Below, piece after piece: positions 1-11,689 of a stretch of 64,000 nucleotides of DNA; the first letter of the stretch is position 1, and every line of letters starts with the position of its first letter. The stretch covers positions 7,204,001-7,268,000 of the forward strand of contig CM040087.1 of assembly GCA_022496805.1 (NCBI GenBank), written 5' to 3'. Position numbers and translations under genes: made by a program. This DNA is from Pohlia nutans (Eukaryota > Streptophyta > Bryopsida > Bryales > Mniaceae). The notes below the pieces were generated by a model, which made no database searches, was not told the DNA's origin, and saw only the letters and a program-made list of their open reading frames with translations.

Positions 1-149
1 TGCAATAGTCCTCTCATATACACCTCATGTACATTTGAGTCATGTTAATATCTATTTTTGAAGCTAGCATCTACTTGTGTTCAAAGGGTTGGTACGTTTA
101 GGAGTTAAAATAGAAGGTGCATGCTACCTTTTTAGTTATATTATCTTCA

Positions 150-691
150 TTAACCTTAATTGCCTAAGCGATCATTTTTAGGATGATGTACAAATTTCAT
201 CCATGTTTTTTATTTGTCATGCACTTTTTGTAGTGTGGATTTTTTATTGTAGATTTTATGGGTAGTTAGCTTTATGCATGTGTGATCCGATTAAAAAGGG
301 GATGATTTGTTCCCTCATATCATGATGTAGATTTTAGTGTAAAAGTATTCTTGAAAAAATTAACTTTTAAAACTAAGCAACCAAGAAATCTTCGAAAATC
401 ACTACACTTAAAGTATTACATTTCAACCAATCACAACAATTTTCATCTAAAGATTGTCAATATCTTATTTGTAATTGAATTACAAAAGAATTTTGAATTT
501 TGAATTTCAAATTTCATACAAAAATATTTGTGATAGCAATCGTAGATCTAATCATATGTATAGAATCTAAAATTCATATTATACAACTTTTATTTATACA
601 ACTAGTTCAAAAATCCCTTTTAATTGCATTCTATAATGCATCTTTGCAAAACTCCCAAATTTGGAGAGGCCTCTTGGCATCTAGGGGTTAA
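150..691. mobile_element. TTAA-bounded element, family D
   Basis: Starts TTAACCTTAATTGCCTAAGC and ends GGCATCTAGGGGTTAA. The interior block near 370-560 is shared with 17390-17680, and the ends match the family D copy at 21298-21866. About 540 bp, with no coding capacity. Confidence 0.65.
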
Positions 692-879
692 CAAGAGCCA
701 AAATTAAGAGAGAAGTTGGAAGATGCATTTAAAATTAAAGTTATTAATTATTCTAATAAAAAATATGATTTTAATTTAAACCGCAATTGTGATGATTTGT
801 CACACTTTTACACTATATGTATCCATAGTATAGTGATGCGGTCATACCAAGGCTACTACACCAGATCCCATCAGAACTT

Positions 880-1025
880 TAAGTTAAATTCACTAAAGTG
901 TCTATTCCCGAAAGGGGAGAGTAGTCTTGTACCAATGGCCTTCTGTCCGGTGGGCACCGGCTCATTGTTAAGACAAACAAACACTTTATTCACGCCGGCC
1001 TGAGTTCATATCTATCTATCTATTC
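880..1025 (+). mobile_element. LINE 3' tail with (TCTA)n end
   Basis: Closely matches 9848-9983: GAAAGG(G)GAGAGTAGT, then GGGCA(C/T)CGG and CACTTTATTCACGCCGGCC, ending in TCTATCTATCTAT. This is a truncated copy with only the terminal 3' region, as expected from abortive target-primed reverse transcription. Confidence 0.7.
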
Positions 1026-1296
1026 ATAGTATAATTATATTTTTTCATATATGTTTTATATATTTTATATATTTTCATAGAATTTAAGACTTTAAAAAAT
1101 ATCAAATGTAGAGGTCACTTTTGGAATTATATTTCCACAATAGATACAAACATTGTTATTTGTCTTTACAAAGAATTGTTTGTTTGTCTTTAGGGTATAC
1201 TAGTCATTTTTTGTAAGGCACAGTCAAGAATACAATATCATTGTAAAATTTCAACAAATCATGCCAAATTTCAATTTGCAAAAATCAAAATTTGAT

Positions 1297-1625
1297 CAAC
1301 CTTTAAACGTCAAAAGGGCTTAAGGAGGAAGGCATCTAAATTTTTGAGAGGAAAAAAGAAATGAAAAAAAGGCTTGTTGGCCAACCACTACTGCGGCACT
1401 TTTAAAAAACAACCTCCGCTGCCTAACCTCAATTCATGTTCAAATCGATTACTTTGATTGCTTGTCGATGATTCCACAATCTCCTAAATGAGGCGCAAGT
1501 TGAGAATCTAACTTGCTTTTTTAGTAGTTTTTCATCGCACCAATCCTCGCTTGTTTTGGTTGAGGAAAACTATTAATTTTCTTTCATAAAAAGCCCATGG
1601 GCTTGCTTCGACGTTTAAAGGTTAA
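1297..1625. mobile_element. TTAA-type element, family E, short form
   Basis: Begins (TC)AACCTTTAAACGTCAA and ends TTCGACGTTTAAAGGTTAAC. The interior, including the block GATTCCACAATCTC, is shared with the right end of the large family E element at 22320-24183. About 330 bp; non-coding. Confidence 0.7.
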
Positions 1626-2245
1626 CAATACTTTTTGTTTATGTTTTTTTCATTTTTTGCATGATAATTGATTAAATAACATAGATGGTGAATTTTTAAA
1701 ATTTGATTACACAAACATATAGGTAACATCAATGTACAAATCATATTTTGAAGAAAATTATGAAAAAGTTGCAAATTTCACTTTAGACAATTCTATTCCA
1801 TAGTGCTACCACCCAAAATTTGTAAAATGGATAATCATTTCTTTATTGTAATAAGGTTTTTTAAAACAAATTGCACCATCACGCTAAAAAGAAAAAGAAA
1901 ATGGAAAGAAATAAAAAGAAATTCACAACGAATGAAGATTTTGGTTTTCAAAAGTGAAATTTGACATTATTGATTAAAAAAGGGACAAATTTAATTATTT
2001 TTTAAATCTACTAAGAATGTTTAGATTTTAAGTGTCAAGTATTGTTCAAGCTGATAAACAATGCCAAGTTTTTAGCACCAAATGAACAAAGCTCATTGAT
2101 GGAAGGTGATTCCAAATTTCCAATATATATCATTAGGCAAGCCCAGAATATACAATTGTGAGTCACAATTCAACGGAAGACTTAAATGCAAATTATGAAT
2201 GCATAAAAACATTACCAATTAACCTAGGCTTTCAATCCACCTCCT
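1626..2245. other. AT-rich gene-free stretch
   Basis: No ORF, RNA gene or clear repeat boundary was recognised. Confidence 0.5.
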
Positions 2246-2249
2246 GAGT

Positions 2250-2700
2250 GGCCAACCACTTTTTGATTAAGGTTCCTTCAAATGAGAGCACTTTCACTAT
2301 AAAATGGCGTGTCTCAATTAATTGGCTCACCATTGAAGGGTAGGGTTGACAATGAGTTTAATATGACCATAGCAAAAATAGTATAGTCATATTGTCAAGG
2401 GTTGCTCTACCCTTGGCTTAATTCTCCAACCATGTTTTTGTATCAAGGTTTCTTTAAATGGAAGACCTTTCACTATAAAATGGTGTGTTTCAACTCGCTT
2501 ACCAAAGGGTAGGGTTGACAATGAGTCAATAACCATAGCAAAGATGATACAACCATTTTGTCTTTGGCTATTCAGCCTTCTAAGGGTTGCTCCACCCTTA
2601 CTTGATTCACGAACCATTTTTCTTTTAAGGTTTTTCAAATGGGATGTCTAAAGTGGCTCATCAAAGGGTAGGCCGGGTTGACATTGACTATAGCAAACTT
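2250..2700. repeat. degenerate tandem repeat, about 180-bp unit
   Basis: Three imperfect units start near 2253, 2429 and 2612. They share AACCAT/AACCAC, AAGGTTTCTT-like text and CACTATAAAATGG, plus AAAGGGTAGGGTTGACAATG. No coding potential. Confidence 0.65.
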
Positions 2701-2894
2701 GCTTTAGCTAGGAAGAGAGAATAGTGGATAAAGTAGTCAATGAAGGTTTGAAGAAGGTGGTCAAGAGATGGGAATGATGATATGGATTGGTGGATGGGCA
2801 ATAAGGGTCGATTGGAAGGAAGAACTAATTTATTGGCTATTCAAACTTTTTCGTGAAGAAGTATCAGTATTAAATACTACCCAATGGGTGGCAA

Positions 2895-2940
2895 TCAATA
2901 ATAATAATTATTATAATAATAATAATTATTATTATTAAAT
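2895..2940. repeat. (AAT/ATT)n microsatellite
   Basis: A run of AATAATAATTATTAT, partly palindromic. Confidence 0.9.
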
Positions 2941-4035
2941 TCTTTTCACAAAGTTTTAACTTGTCCTATGTTTAAAAGCCTTCATTGACATATGAAAAAT
3001 CAACACTTCCACCATCCGATTGGTGAAAAAGAAACAAGTTCCAAAACCGGTTTTTAAAAAATGACCTATCTCAAAAAATTAATTAATTACTTAATTAAAA
3101 ACCCAAAAAAATTACTATAAAAAAACCAAGTTTTTGTGAAGTTCCAGTTATTTATAAAGACCAAGATGAATGTTGGGATGAGTGTTTGGAGATGGTAGAG
3201 ACCATGAGGGAAATGGTTCCTGCCAAATCATTGTTTGAAGCCTGTACAACTGGAGAGTAGGCAACCAATTAGCATGGCCTAAATAAGTTGTGGAGGAAGA
3301 TTGTGATGATTCCAATTAATACACTATATATATGTGAGAGGGAATTCTCATAACAATACTTCATCAAAAGCTACATAATAATGAGGTTGATGCTGGTGAC
3401 TTTGAATGCACTAATGTGCATTTTGTGTGCAAAGATTCCAATGGAAAACATTAATTGGAATGTTGTGATGGTTGTTTGGAGAAACATGAAAGACAAATGA
3501 ATCCATACCTTTAATTAAAATATTAAATGGTAACACAAAACTTTGGTGGCTTTTTTCAATATCTTGGTACCAAATTTGAAGAATTTATAATCCTTCACTT
3601 GATATATGGTTGTCCATTAGTGTCTTTGATGTCATATTAAAAAATTAATTAGTTCGTGTGGTTTGTGAATATTATATTGGCAAGACTTAAGTATTTGAAT
3701 ACTACGATTTGGACTGAAGATTTTTTATATGAATTTATTTTGCTTGTCAGTAATATGTCATATGTGACACGTTTAAGTGGAATCTGTACTATTTTTTCTT
3801 AAATAAAATAGATTTTGAATATAATTTGGCAAGATGATCAAAATCATTCTTACACATTCAAAAATCGATAATTTTTTAGAGAGCCTGTTCAAATGATATA
3901 AACGTTTTTAGAGAGCATGACTTTGGGACTAGTCATGGTCCTTGTGAATAATCAACATTGGTGGCAATGTTGTAAGCAAATGAGCCAAATTTTAATCACA
4001 ACTTTATACTAACAAAACCCATAATTGAAGTCACG
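2941..4035. other. AT-rich gene-free stretch
   Basis: No gene, RNA or bounded element was recognised. TATATATA near 3330 could act as a chance TATA box. Confidence 0.45.
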
Positions 4036-4039
4036 GGAT

Positions 4040-4190
4040 TTGCTATCATATGTTATGATCAGTTTCAACATTAATTAATTATTTTTTTGTCCAAACGTGC
4101 CACATGGTGTCTTGTGATTGGTTTAGAGTGATATAGACTCCTCAAAATTTGACTTAAAAATTCAATTTTAACACCAAGTTGTTTGAATTT
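4040..4190. repeat. interspersed repeat, copy 1
   Basis: A block running from CAACATTAATT through TGTCCAAA and CCACATG to TCTTGTGATTGG is repeated, diverged, at 4425-4530 and 10260-10370. Element ends are not defined. Confidence 0.55.
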
Positions 4191-4203
4191 GACACTCACG
4201 TGT

Positions 4204-4343
4204 CACTAGTAGGAATTTGGTCCTTTAGAGCTAGTTCTTTGTGACTTAAATGGTCGTTTGTGATTCAATTCTTTTCAAAAAGAGTCATTTTGAACCATTT
4301 AAGTACAAAGGACTACTTATAAAGGAACAAAATCCTACTAGTA
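4204..4343. mobile_element. CACTA-type palindromic MITE
   Basis: Starts CACTAGTAGGAATTTGGTCC and ends with its near complement (CAAAATCCTACTAGTA). The interior is itself palindromic (TTTAAGTAC...GTGACTTAAA). About 140 bp; no ORF. Confidence 0.7.
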
Positions 4344-4424
4344 GTATGGTATGCAGCTAGATATCCAAACTATCTTCCACTATATTTATACTAGCCTTAG
4401 GATTATAGTTATTTTACAGGTGGA

Positions 4425-4530
4425 TCACATTTAACATAAATTTAATTACTTTTTGTCAAAAAGTGACATGTGTCATCTTGTGGTTGGTTGTCACCTCTTG
4501 AAGTAGGATGTGAAAATAAATTTTCATCAA
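4425..4530. repeat. interspersed repeat, copy 2
   Basis: Diverged copy of the block at 4040-4190, sharing TTTTTGTCAAAA, GTGACATGTGTCATCTTGTG and AGGATGTGAAAAT. Confidence 0.5.
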
Positions 4531-5477
4531 CAAAGAGTTAAATATGACCGTCAACATAAGATGCTATTGCATTTTATATTGGTGAAAACAATGTTGTCTA
4601 ATAAGATTGGATGTAGGATTGTTTTACTTGACCACTAAATAAAGTATTGAATATGATGTCAAAGACTGACGTCTTATAGCCTTCCTCGTCCGTCAAACAA
4701 GAAATCATTTAAAATGAACATGCATATTCTAGAATTTTATTCGATAGTCACGATTATGCCATCCAAAGTGTTTAATGTATTTGGCACTTGTATAATTAGA
4801 CCCATACTTAAAAAGTCAACGTCATTGTCTAGTACGACGTCAAGTCGGAAAAAAATGCTACACATTACAACCGAACACCCAATTCGCTAATTTTGCACTT
4901 GGTCATATAATCATGCACTTGGCCCCCAAGTGCATTAAAAAGATTGTTTGAAAAAATCTCTTAAAAGCAGGGATTTTTGTCTTTCTACAATCCCTTACGT
5001 TGTAAAGAAACAATTATTTAATTTATTTCTCATCATTATCTTTATCTTTTATTTTATCTTTACCTTTATCTTTATCTTTTCTTTTCCTTGTCTTCTTTCT
5101 TGTCTTCCTCTTGTCTTCCTTCTTCTTTTTCTTCTAGTCTTCCACTTGTCTTCTTTTCTTTTCTTCACCTTGCCATTTTTGGAGTTTAAACGATAATTTA
5201 AAAAATAAAAATAAAAATCAGGGAGCGGGCTAAATCCAAAACAGGCCCGGAAGAGAAAACAAACAAAAAAACAAAAAAACAAAAAAAAGTTTTTTTTTTT
5301 TTTTTCCCCCGGTTTTTCCGGGCAGGGAGGGTCCGCGCGCGCGGACCCTACTCTTTTTTTGATCCACTCTCCTTCCCTCCTCTCCTTTCCTTTTTTTCCC
5401 CTCTCCCCTTTACAAACCCTCCCTCATTCTCCCTCCCTCACTCTTCTTTCCTCCTCTCTCTTCTTCCTTTACATTGA

Positions 5478-5553
5478 GGAGAAGGGAGAAGGAAGAGAGG
5501 GAGAAGGAAGAGAGGGAGAAGGAAGAGAGGGAGAAGGAAGAGAGGGAGAAGAA
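5478..5553 (+). repeat. 15-bp tandem repeat AGAGGGAGAAGGAAG
   Basis: About five copies in the left half of the fold-back element. Confidence 0.9.
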
Positions 5554-5619
5554 CAAGAGAGGAAAATGGGAGGAAGGAGAGTGTGAGTGAGGGAGAGTGA
5601 GGGAGCAGGGTTTTTTTTT

Positions 5620-5725
5620 CTGGCACCATGGTGCCAAACTCCAATGTTGTGGCACAGCCACAATGGTCTAAATATGGAGGGACCACTCTCCATTGCATGC
5701 ATGGAGCACTGCTACAGTGCAAAAA
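5620..5725. other. cluster of small perfect palindromes at the fold-back centre
   Basis: TGGCACCATGGTGCCA, a TTGTGGC...GCCACAA hairpin, GCATGCATGG and GCACTGCTACAGTGC follow one another in the loop of the large inverted repeat. Similar GCACTG hairpins appear at 23905-23955. Confidence 0.75.
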
Positions 5726-5835
5726 AAAACCCTGTGAGGGAGGGTTCATATAGGGGAGAGGGGAAAAAAAGAAAGGAGAGGAGGGAAGGAGAGTGAATAA
5801 AAAAAAGAGTAGGGTTCCCTTCCCGGAAAAACCGG

Positions 5836-5895
<60 letters not shown>

Positions 5896-6284
5896 CTTCC
5901 GGGCCTGTTTTGGATTAAGCCTGCTCCCTGATTTTTATTTTATTTTTAAATTATTGTTTGAACTTCAAAAATGGCAAGGTGAAGAAAAAAAAGGAAGACA
6001 AGTGGAAGACTAGAAGAAAAAGAAGAAGGAAGACCATAGGAAGACAAGAAAGAAGACAAGGAAAAAAAACAAGATAAAAGAAAAAGAAAAAGATAAAGAT
6101 AAAGATTAAAGATAAAGATAAGGATAAAAAATAAAATAAATAATTGTTTCTTTACAATGAAGAAATTGTAGAAAGACAAAAATCCCTGTTTTTTACAGAT
6201 TTTTTCAGACAAATTTTTTTAAAGCCAAGTTTGCTCATGAAATGAGTGCATTTGGCCATGTGCAAAATTAGGGAATTGGGTGTT

Positions 6285-7995
6285 AATATCATTCAATATG
6301 GTAATATTCTTTCAATAGTATTCATATCCTTTCAATAATACCTTAGTAACAAGCAATTTTGGCTGAAACTAATTCTATATATATAAATCTCAAAATTTTT
6401 GTGAATTTCTTTTTCAAAAGAAACATAATTTTTGTTAGGGATTCAAAAACAGATTTAATAGAATATTTGTTTCTTCCTCTAAAATGAATAGAAAATATCA
6501 AACATTTGGCAAAAAAAAGTGCCGAGCTTGCTTGTTATTACAGTAGTATTGAAAGGATACTATTGAGTTATGAAAATGAACAATAAATAAATACGTACAT
6601 ATATATAATACATACATACCTACATACATATACATATAGGAATGATTATACCCATATTCTCCCTACTTGGCTACATTCTAGGATTTGTATTGCTCTATCC
6701 AAAAATAAATGCTCTAAATAATGTAAGGACCCCTTTATTCATTATTTAGGGAAAACACAAGAAGTTAGATTAACCTCAACCTCCACCGGGTCCTTTACCA
6801 AATCAGTCACTATGAAATTTGCATTCTTTGTTCCACTTATATACGTATGCTCCCGGTGAACCTCTTGAATGATTGATTGAGACGAGACTTTTCTAAATAT
6901 GGTTGCAACTATTTGTTAGATTATGTTCTACATGAGGGAAATGAAAGTAGTTTCCTTCTTTATTCTTGGTGAACCCTTGTTTGAAGGACTCACTCATCTT
7001 CGCATGTAAGGAGGCCTTGAAGCATATTAGTATATTCAACCTTCAAACGTCGTTGCAACCATATATTGACAGATGAATGTAACTGATCTAAAGTGAACTG
7101 GCGTATTATAGTGTAGATGAAGGAATTTTCATCCAAATCTTTTTTAGAATGTTCTTTGTTGATCATGCCACCTCTTCAAGTTAAATCAAGGTCATTCAAG
7201 CTATATTGGATTTTACATGGGGTCCCAATCGTACAAAGGGCGATAAAACAATGTGTTTAGGATTCTTTGTTTTTTCATGCTTAAACTAAATTTAGACCAT
7301 GAAAATGAGTTCTATTACATTTAAACTTAACTAACCAAACGAAGCTAATCAAATCTAGTTTCTACTCCACCTTTAATGTTTGGAAAACTCTAAAAATTGA
7401 GTGTTGTATTGGAGTTACAAATATGGTGGATATTACCCATACCCCACCCCCCGAACGTTAATGCAAGAGAACAAAAACTGCCCCCTATTTTGAACATGAA
7501 GGGGTCCACCTTAAAAAACAACCCCCTCTTCCAAGGGTTTTAAATTTCTAAGAGAGTCCCCCGAAACCAAACTTAGGCCGTAGGCTCCAAATTTGCAAAA
7601 GCATTTGCCAAAAAAAGAGTGACCCTAGTGTGCCAAAAATGAAAATTTTAGAAATTGAGACTCATGAGTGAACAATGTTTGTATAAACGTCCAAGGTTTT
7701 AGAGCTTGTTTACACCATGGACCACAAACTCGTCCCATGGCCCTCTAAAAGTTGTGATTGGATGTTGAACTCGTCTTGGGAGCATTGCGGTTTGCACCAA
7801 GGAAAAAATGTCAAAGTGGCCACGGAGTTTGAGGTCCCCAAAAAACAATATTTAAGGTCTACATTATACACTGACATGGTTCAACGGCTTTTCCGTTGAG
7901 ACAGGCAAAAGAAGTGGTCTAGTAGGAAAAGCAAGGGCCCATGGCAGAGAAATGCCGCTATATTATTTTTTTTGATGAGAAATTTCAAAAGAAGA
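6285..7995. other. AT-rich gene-free stretch
   Basis: Contains a short (ATAC)n-like run near 6595-6640. No supported gene; the ORF at 7717 has no coding features. Confidence 0.45.
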
Positions 7996-8000
7996 CAAAA

Positions 8001-8504
8001 GATTAATTTCTTTTCCAAAACTGCCATTTTTGAACTTATACTAAAAAAATCAACACATCCACTTTTTGGTACATGGTCATTCCTCTTTGTCCACATTTGA
8101 TTTACACCTAGTGATCGAAGGGCCCATAAACCTTGTAAATTGATTTTTTTAATAACTCGAACCATGGAAGTCGTCCCATGAAGTCGGACCATGGAAAATA
8201 ACCATCTTCCATGATTTAACCCCTAAAGGACCACTAGTATGTTTCTCTCCAAGATTAATTTCTTTTCCAAAACTGCCATTTTTGAACTTATACTAAAAAA
8301 ATCAACACATCCACTTTTTGGTACATGGTCATTCCTCTTTGTCCACATTTGATTTACACCTAGTGATCGAAGGGCCCATAAACCTTGTAAATTGATTTTT
8401 TTAATAACTCGAACCATGGAAGTCGTCCCATGAAGTCGGACCATGGAAAATAACCATCTTCCATGATTTAACCCCTAAAGGACCACTAGTATGTTTCTCT
8501 CCAA
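8001..8504. repeat. 252-bp direct tandem duplication
   Basis: 8001-8252 and 8253-8504 read identically by eye. Each copy includes ATGATTTAACCCCTAAAGGA, the left-end signature of the TTAA family A, so one TTAA element end is duplicated with its flank. Confidence 0.9.
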
Positions 8505-8661
8505 ACACTCCAAAGTATCCCTGCTCATAAAGACAAATAGCTTTCAATCTAAAACCTTTTTGACCGGTCCAACCGTAGGATATTTCAACCAACTTGAATT
8601 TATTACAACCTAATTCAACTGTTCAAGGTTCTTCAATAGTAAGATTGTAAGCTTCAAACGG

Positions 8662-9500
8662 TTGGTGGCATTTCTTTTTCCTTGTTGCCCAAGTTTAAAA
8701 CTACTTGAAAATGCCCAAAATGCAAAGTTTAGTCTTAGATTTGGTAAAATGAATTTGGCAGTTGTGTATATGGGGGCGTTAGCTCATTGTGTACAAAAAT
8801 TCAGATGCATAGCTCATTGTATGAAATTTTTCATTTGTAATTCACAAGATGCAGATACATGGCTACATGTACTTTTACTATGCAAACAACACCATATACA
8901 CACACTAAGAACCAAAAGACACAACAAAGCGGTATGGGAATTAAGAAAATTAATACTATCCTCAAATAAATCAAGATGCTACACTCTCATGAATGCGGGC
9001 ATATTCAACAATAACCCACAAGAAAACACAGTTCCTCCATGGTTATTACCATGTACTTGTAATCAACAAAGATGTCAATGTAATGCCAGATTCAAACCAG
9101 ATATATTATGCATTAAAGGCCTCCCATACCAAAACCCACCTCCTCTAAACCCCGATGATAACCTAACCATACAATTCATAGAATTCACATACACAAACGA
9201 CAGATTTTCATGAGAAACAATTGGCAGAATTTTTTTAAATACCAACCTCTAATTAATAATATCATACAACAAGGTTGGAAAGTAGATCCTATCATACTAG
9301 TCATTACAGCTAGAGCTAGAGAACCACACACGTCCCCTCAATGAAACAACTAGAAACAAAATTCAACATTTGCGAAACCTATATAAAACACACATTCAAA
9401 GCAATAAATACCATTGCCATAGAGTGTGCCGGATCTATCCTTTTACATAAAAGACTTATAGAGAATAATCAAACAATACCAACAGACGTAGTACATTAAA
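8662..9500 (+). pseudogene. LINE reverse-transcriptase C-terminal fragment, frameshifted
   Basis: Residues 65 onward of the ORF (TWLHVLLLCKQHHIHTL, HNKAVWELRKL, NTVPPWLLPCTC, CNARFKPDILCIKG) match the Cys-rich C-terminal region that follows the reverse transcriptase in some non-LTR retrotransposons. After the stop at 9211-9213 the similarity continues in another frame (HEKQLAEF, then LINNIIQQGWKVDP), so the gene is broken. A 3' UTR and a (TCTA)n tail follow to 9983. The copy is 5'-truncated and inactive. Confidence 0.7.
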
Positions 9501-9983
9501 AGAGGGGGGAGGGGTAGTGGTGAAAACCACTGCTAGCCACTCTTTTCAAACAACTAGCTCATCTTGTCTCAGGGATAGGTAGGGCCGGTTGGTTGGTACA
9601 ACTTTCCTGCCGTGACAACTCACTAGCAGCACCAAGCCATGTGTATCACACCACTGCTCAAACGAGCCCAATAGGTTTCGAACCCGGACCACATAAATGT
9701 GATACAACGCCCTTCACGAACCAACCTAAGAACTCATGACTTGGCGATAATAATTAACCCAAAACATACCTTTATACTATCTCGCACCCAACCATCATTA
9801 ATTTGCTATTTTTGTTACTGTTACTTTTTTTTGGTTACTATAGTGTCCATCCTCGAAAGGAGAGAGTAGTATTGTTCCAATGTCCCTTTGTCCCGTGGGC
9901 ATCGGGTCATTGACATTACGAACGGACACTTTATTCACGCCGGCCCTTTCTATAGGGTCGGTGTTTCTATCTATCTATCTATG
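9501..9983 (+). mobile_element. LINE 3' UTR and (TCTA)n tail
   Basis: Non-coding tail of the LINE relic upstream. The last 136 bp (9848-9983) are shared with 880-1025 and end in TCTATCTATCTAT. The complement of 9655-9718 carries a tRNA-like B-box, GGGTTCGAAACC, with an A-box-like TTGGTTCGTGA before it. Confidence 0.65.
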
Positions 9984-10190
9984 AAAATTTTCAAGAGGTG
10001 CTCGCAATTAGGTTTTTCACCTTTACATGATTGTATCTTTTGATCTATACATCATCTACGTACACAAACTACTATCCCATCTTTGTTACAAAGAGTAGAA
10101 TCACCACAAAAAATCTCAATAATTGACAATCAATACTCATTCCATACTAAGCTGACCGAACTCGGAAAATTATCCTTGGTCCTTTAGGGG

Positions 10191-10194
10191 TTAA
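10191..10194. mobile_element. TTAA family A right end
   Basis: CTTGGTCCTTTAGGGG precedes TTAA. The matching left end was not identified, so only this terminus is reported. Confidence 0.45.
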
Positions 10195-10259
10195 CTTCAT
10201 GGTCCATGGTGTAAACCGCCCCTTAAAATTGGGACATTTTTCCATACCCTACGTCATGG

Positions 10260-10370
10260 TTAGTTTCGACATTAATTCAATACTTTTGTCCAAAAGTGCC
10301 ACATGTCATCTTGTGATTGATTTATGATGACGTGGACCTCTCAAAATATGATGTGAAAATTAGATTTGGA
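10260..10370. repeat. interspersed repeat, copy 3
   Basis: Matches 4040-4190: CGACATTAATTCAAT, TGTCCAAAAGTGCCACATG and ATCTTGTGATTG. Confidence 0.55.
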
Positions 10371-11689
10371 CACAGTCAGAGTGCTAAGACCCCGAGGCCG
10401 GAGATGAGCCCTCATTCATTCAACGTGGGAGATTCCGAGCTGGGTTTTAATCTTCTCGTAGAATGGGCCACTTACAGTACTCGGTCACACGCTCTGCACA
10501 GTCTGGCGAGTACTAAGATCATAAGAAACGTGGTCAATAAATGGAATCCTGGTATGAAGTCCGTGCCCTGTTGGTTGAAACACATCACGATGCACGGCCC
10601 CCAATGCGCCCGGGCGGCGCTCACCCCCTCCCCCTTGTCCGGTCTGTTAGTCCTTGTTCTCTGATTGTTTCTCCGCCAGGCTACCTGTGGCTGGCTGGTT
10701 TGTATTTTGCCCCTTTGCAATGAAATCCCGTTTCATTTGTTTCCAACTTGAGCCGGGCTCAAGAAAACACAAAATGGATTTGGCCACGTCTGTCCCCGAC
10801 TCATGTAAAACCCAAGACACACCATCGCTGCTTAAAATAGAAAAATCCACACTTTAATCCTGAACAATGTTTGGTCTATCAGACTTTGTTTAGCTCTTGG
10901 ATCACAACAAGACAAGAAACGCCCGCAGTAGAGGCGCGTTAAAATTTTGTGATCACCCTCAACAATGAAGAGCCCATAGCAAAACACGAAGAGGCACGAT
11001 GTCTTCCACATTTATCAAGGCCGCGGTGGGGGAAAATAAGGAGGAAGGTCGTGCCAGATTTCTTGGAGGCCGCTTATGGCGCAGCAAAGTGGAGATGCTC
11101 TAATAATTTTTATAGAAAGATGAATCACCTTATTTGTGTCATGTGACTATTTGTACTGAACAACTTTGTTATCACTGTGAATTGTTATCACTTTTTTATC
11201 ACTATGAGTTGTTATCACTTTGTTATCACCATTAATAAATAGTGACATAGTTAGATTTGTGGTACAAATAGGGAGACTTACCAAGAATTGGAAAGGTCTA
11301 TCACTGCTCTTTCTGAAGTCAGATTACCTGCACCTGGTTGTGAAAGAAGCTCTAATCTGAGAAGATTCACCTACCACTTGAAAGATTCATTGACTTAGTG
11401 AGGCTGAATTGTTGGTGAACTTGATCCCGCGAGGTACGACGTTTCCTGACACCCACTTGCTAGAATTCTCTGTGATAGCGTAAGGATTAGAATCAAAACT
11501 CGATCCACCAATTCCAGATATCTCATCGAAAGTGTCGTAGAGCTTCAGGATCCAATTGCAAGTCACTCAATGCTGAGATCGTCGACTCGTTGATGCATGG
11601 CACCGGCAATTGAAAGAGTTCTAGAGTTGATGATTCATCAAACTGTGCGTTGTTTGTGATTCAGGTATCAAATTTTCGGAGGTGAGAAA
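10370..11689. other. gene-free upstream region of the VIT/VWA gene
   Basis: From about 10380 the composition rises sharply in GC compared with the repeats to the left. No ORF here has coding character. It probably holds the promoter and 5' UTR of the VIT/VWA gene; 11290-11689 looks like transcribed leader. The only patterned element seen is the TTATCAC cluster. Confidence 0.4.
11164..11231 (+). promoter_or_regulatory. cluster of five TTATCAC (GTGATAA) motifs upstream of the VIT/VWA gene
   Basis: TTATCAC occurs at 11169, 11185, 11196, 11212 and 11223, five copies in 61 bp and about 460-520 bp before the ATG. GATAA is the core of plant I-box and GATA-factor sites, so a regulatory role is possible. 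It could also be a simple minisatellite. Confidence 0.35.

Larger units (their letters stand above)
4874..6284. mobile_element. long fold-back element, about 1.4 kb
   Basis: The left arm starts AACACCCAATTCGCTAATTT. The right arm ends in the complement (AATTAGGGAATTGGGTGTT). Arms of about 300-400 bp pair over a pyrimidine-rich/purine-rich tract, the block GGGCCTGTTTTGGATT, and runs of A and T. The left arm includes GCGCGCGCGGACC. Short ORFs in the arms are low-complexity K/E/R or F/L/S shadows. No transposase was seen. TIR ends resemble those at 17295-17337 and 58370-58410. Confidence 0.8.

Noticed and set aside
5049..5796. Several ORFs rich in K/E/R or L/S/F
   Set aside because: Translations of low-complexity purine or pyrimidine tracts in the fold-back element.
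9655..9718. Possible tRNA on the minus strand (B-box GGGTTCGAAACC)
   Set aside because: No acceptor or anticodon stem pairing could be made; treated as part of the LINE 3' UTR.
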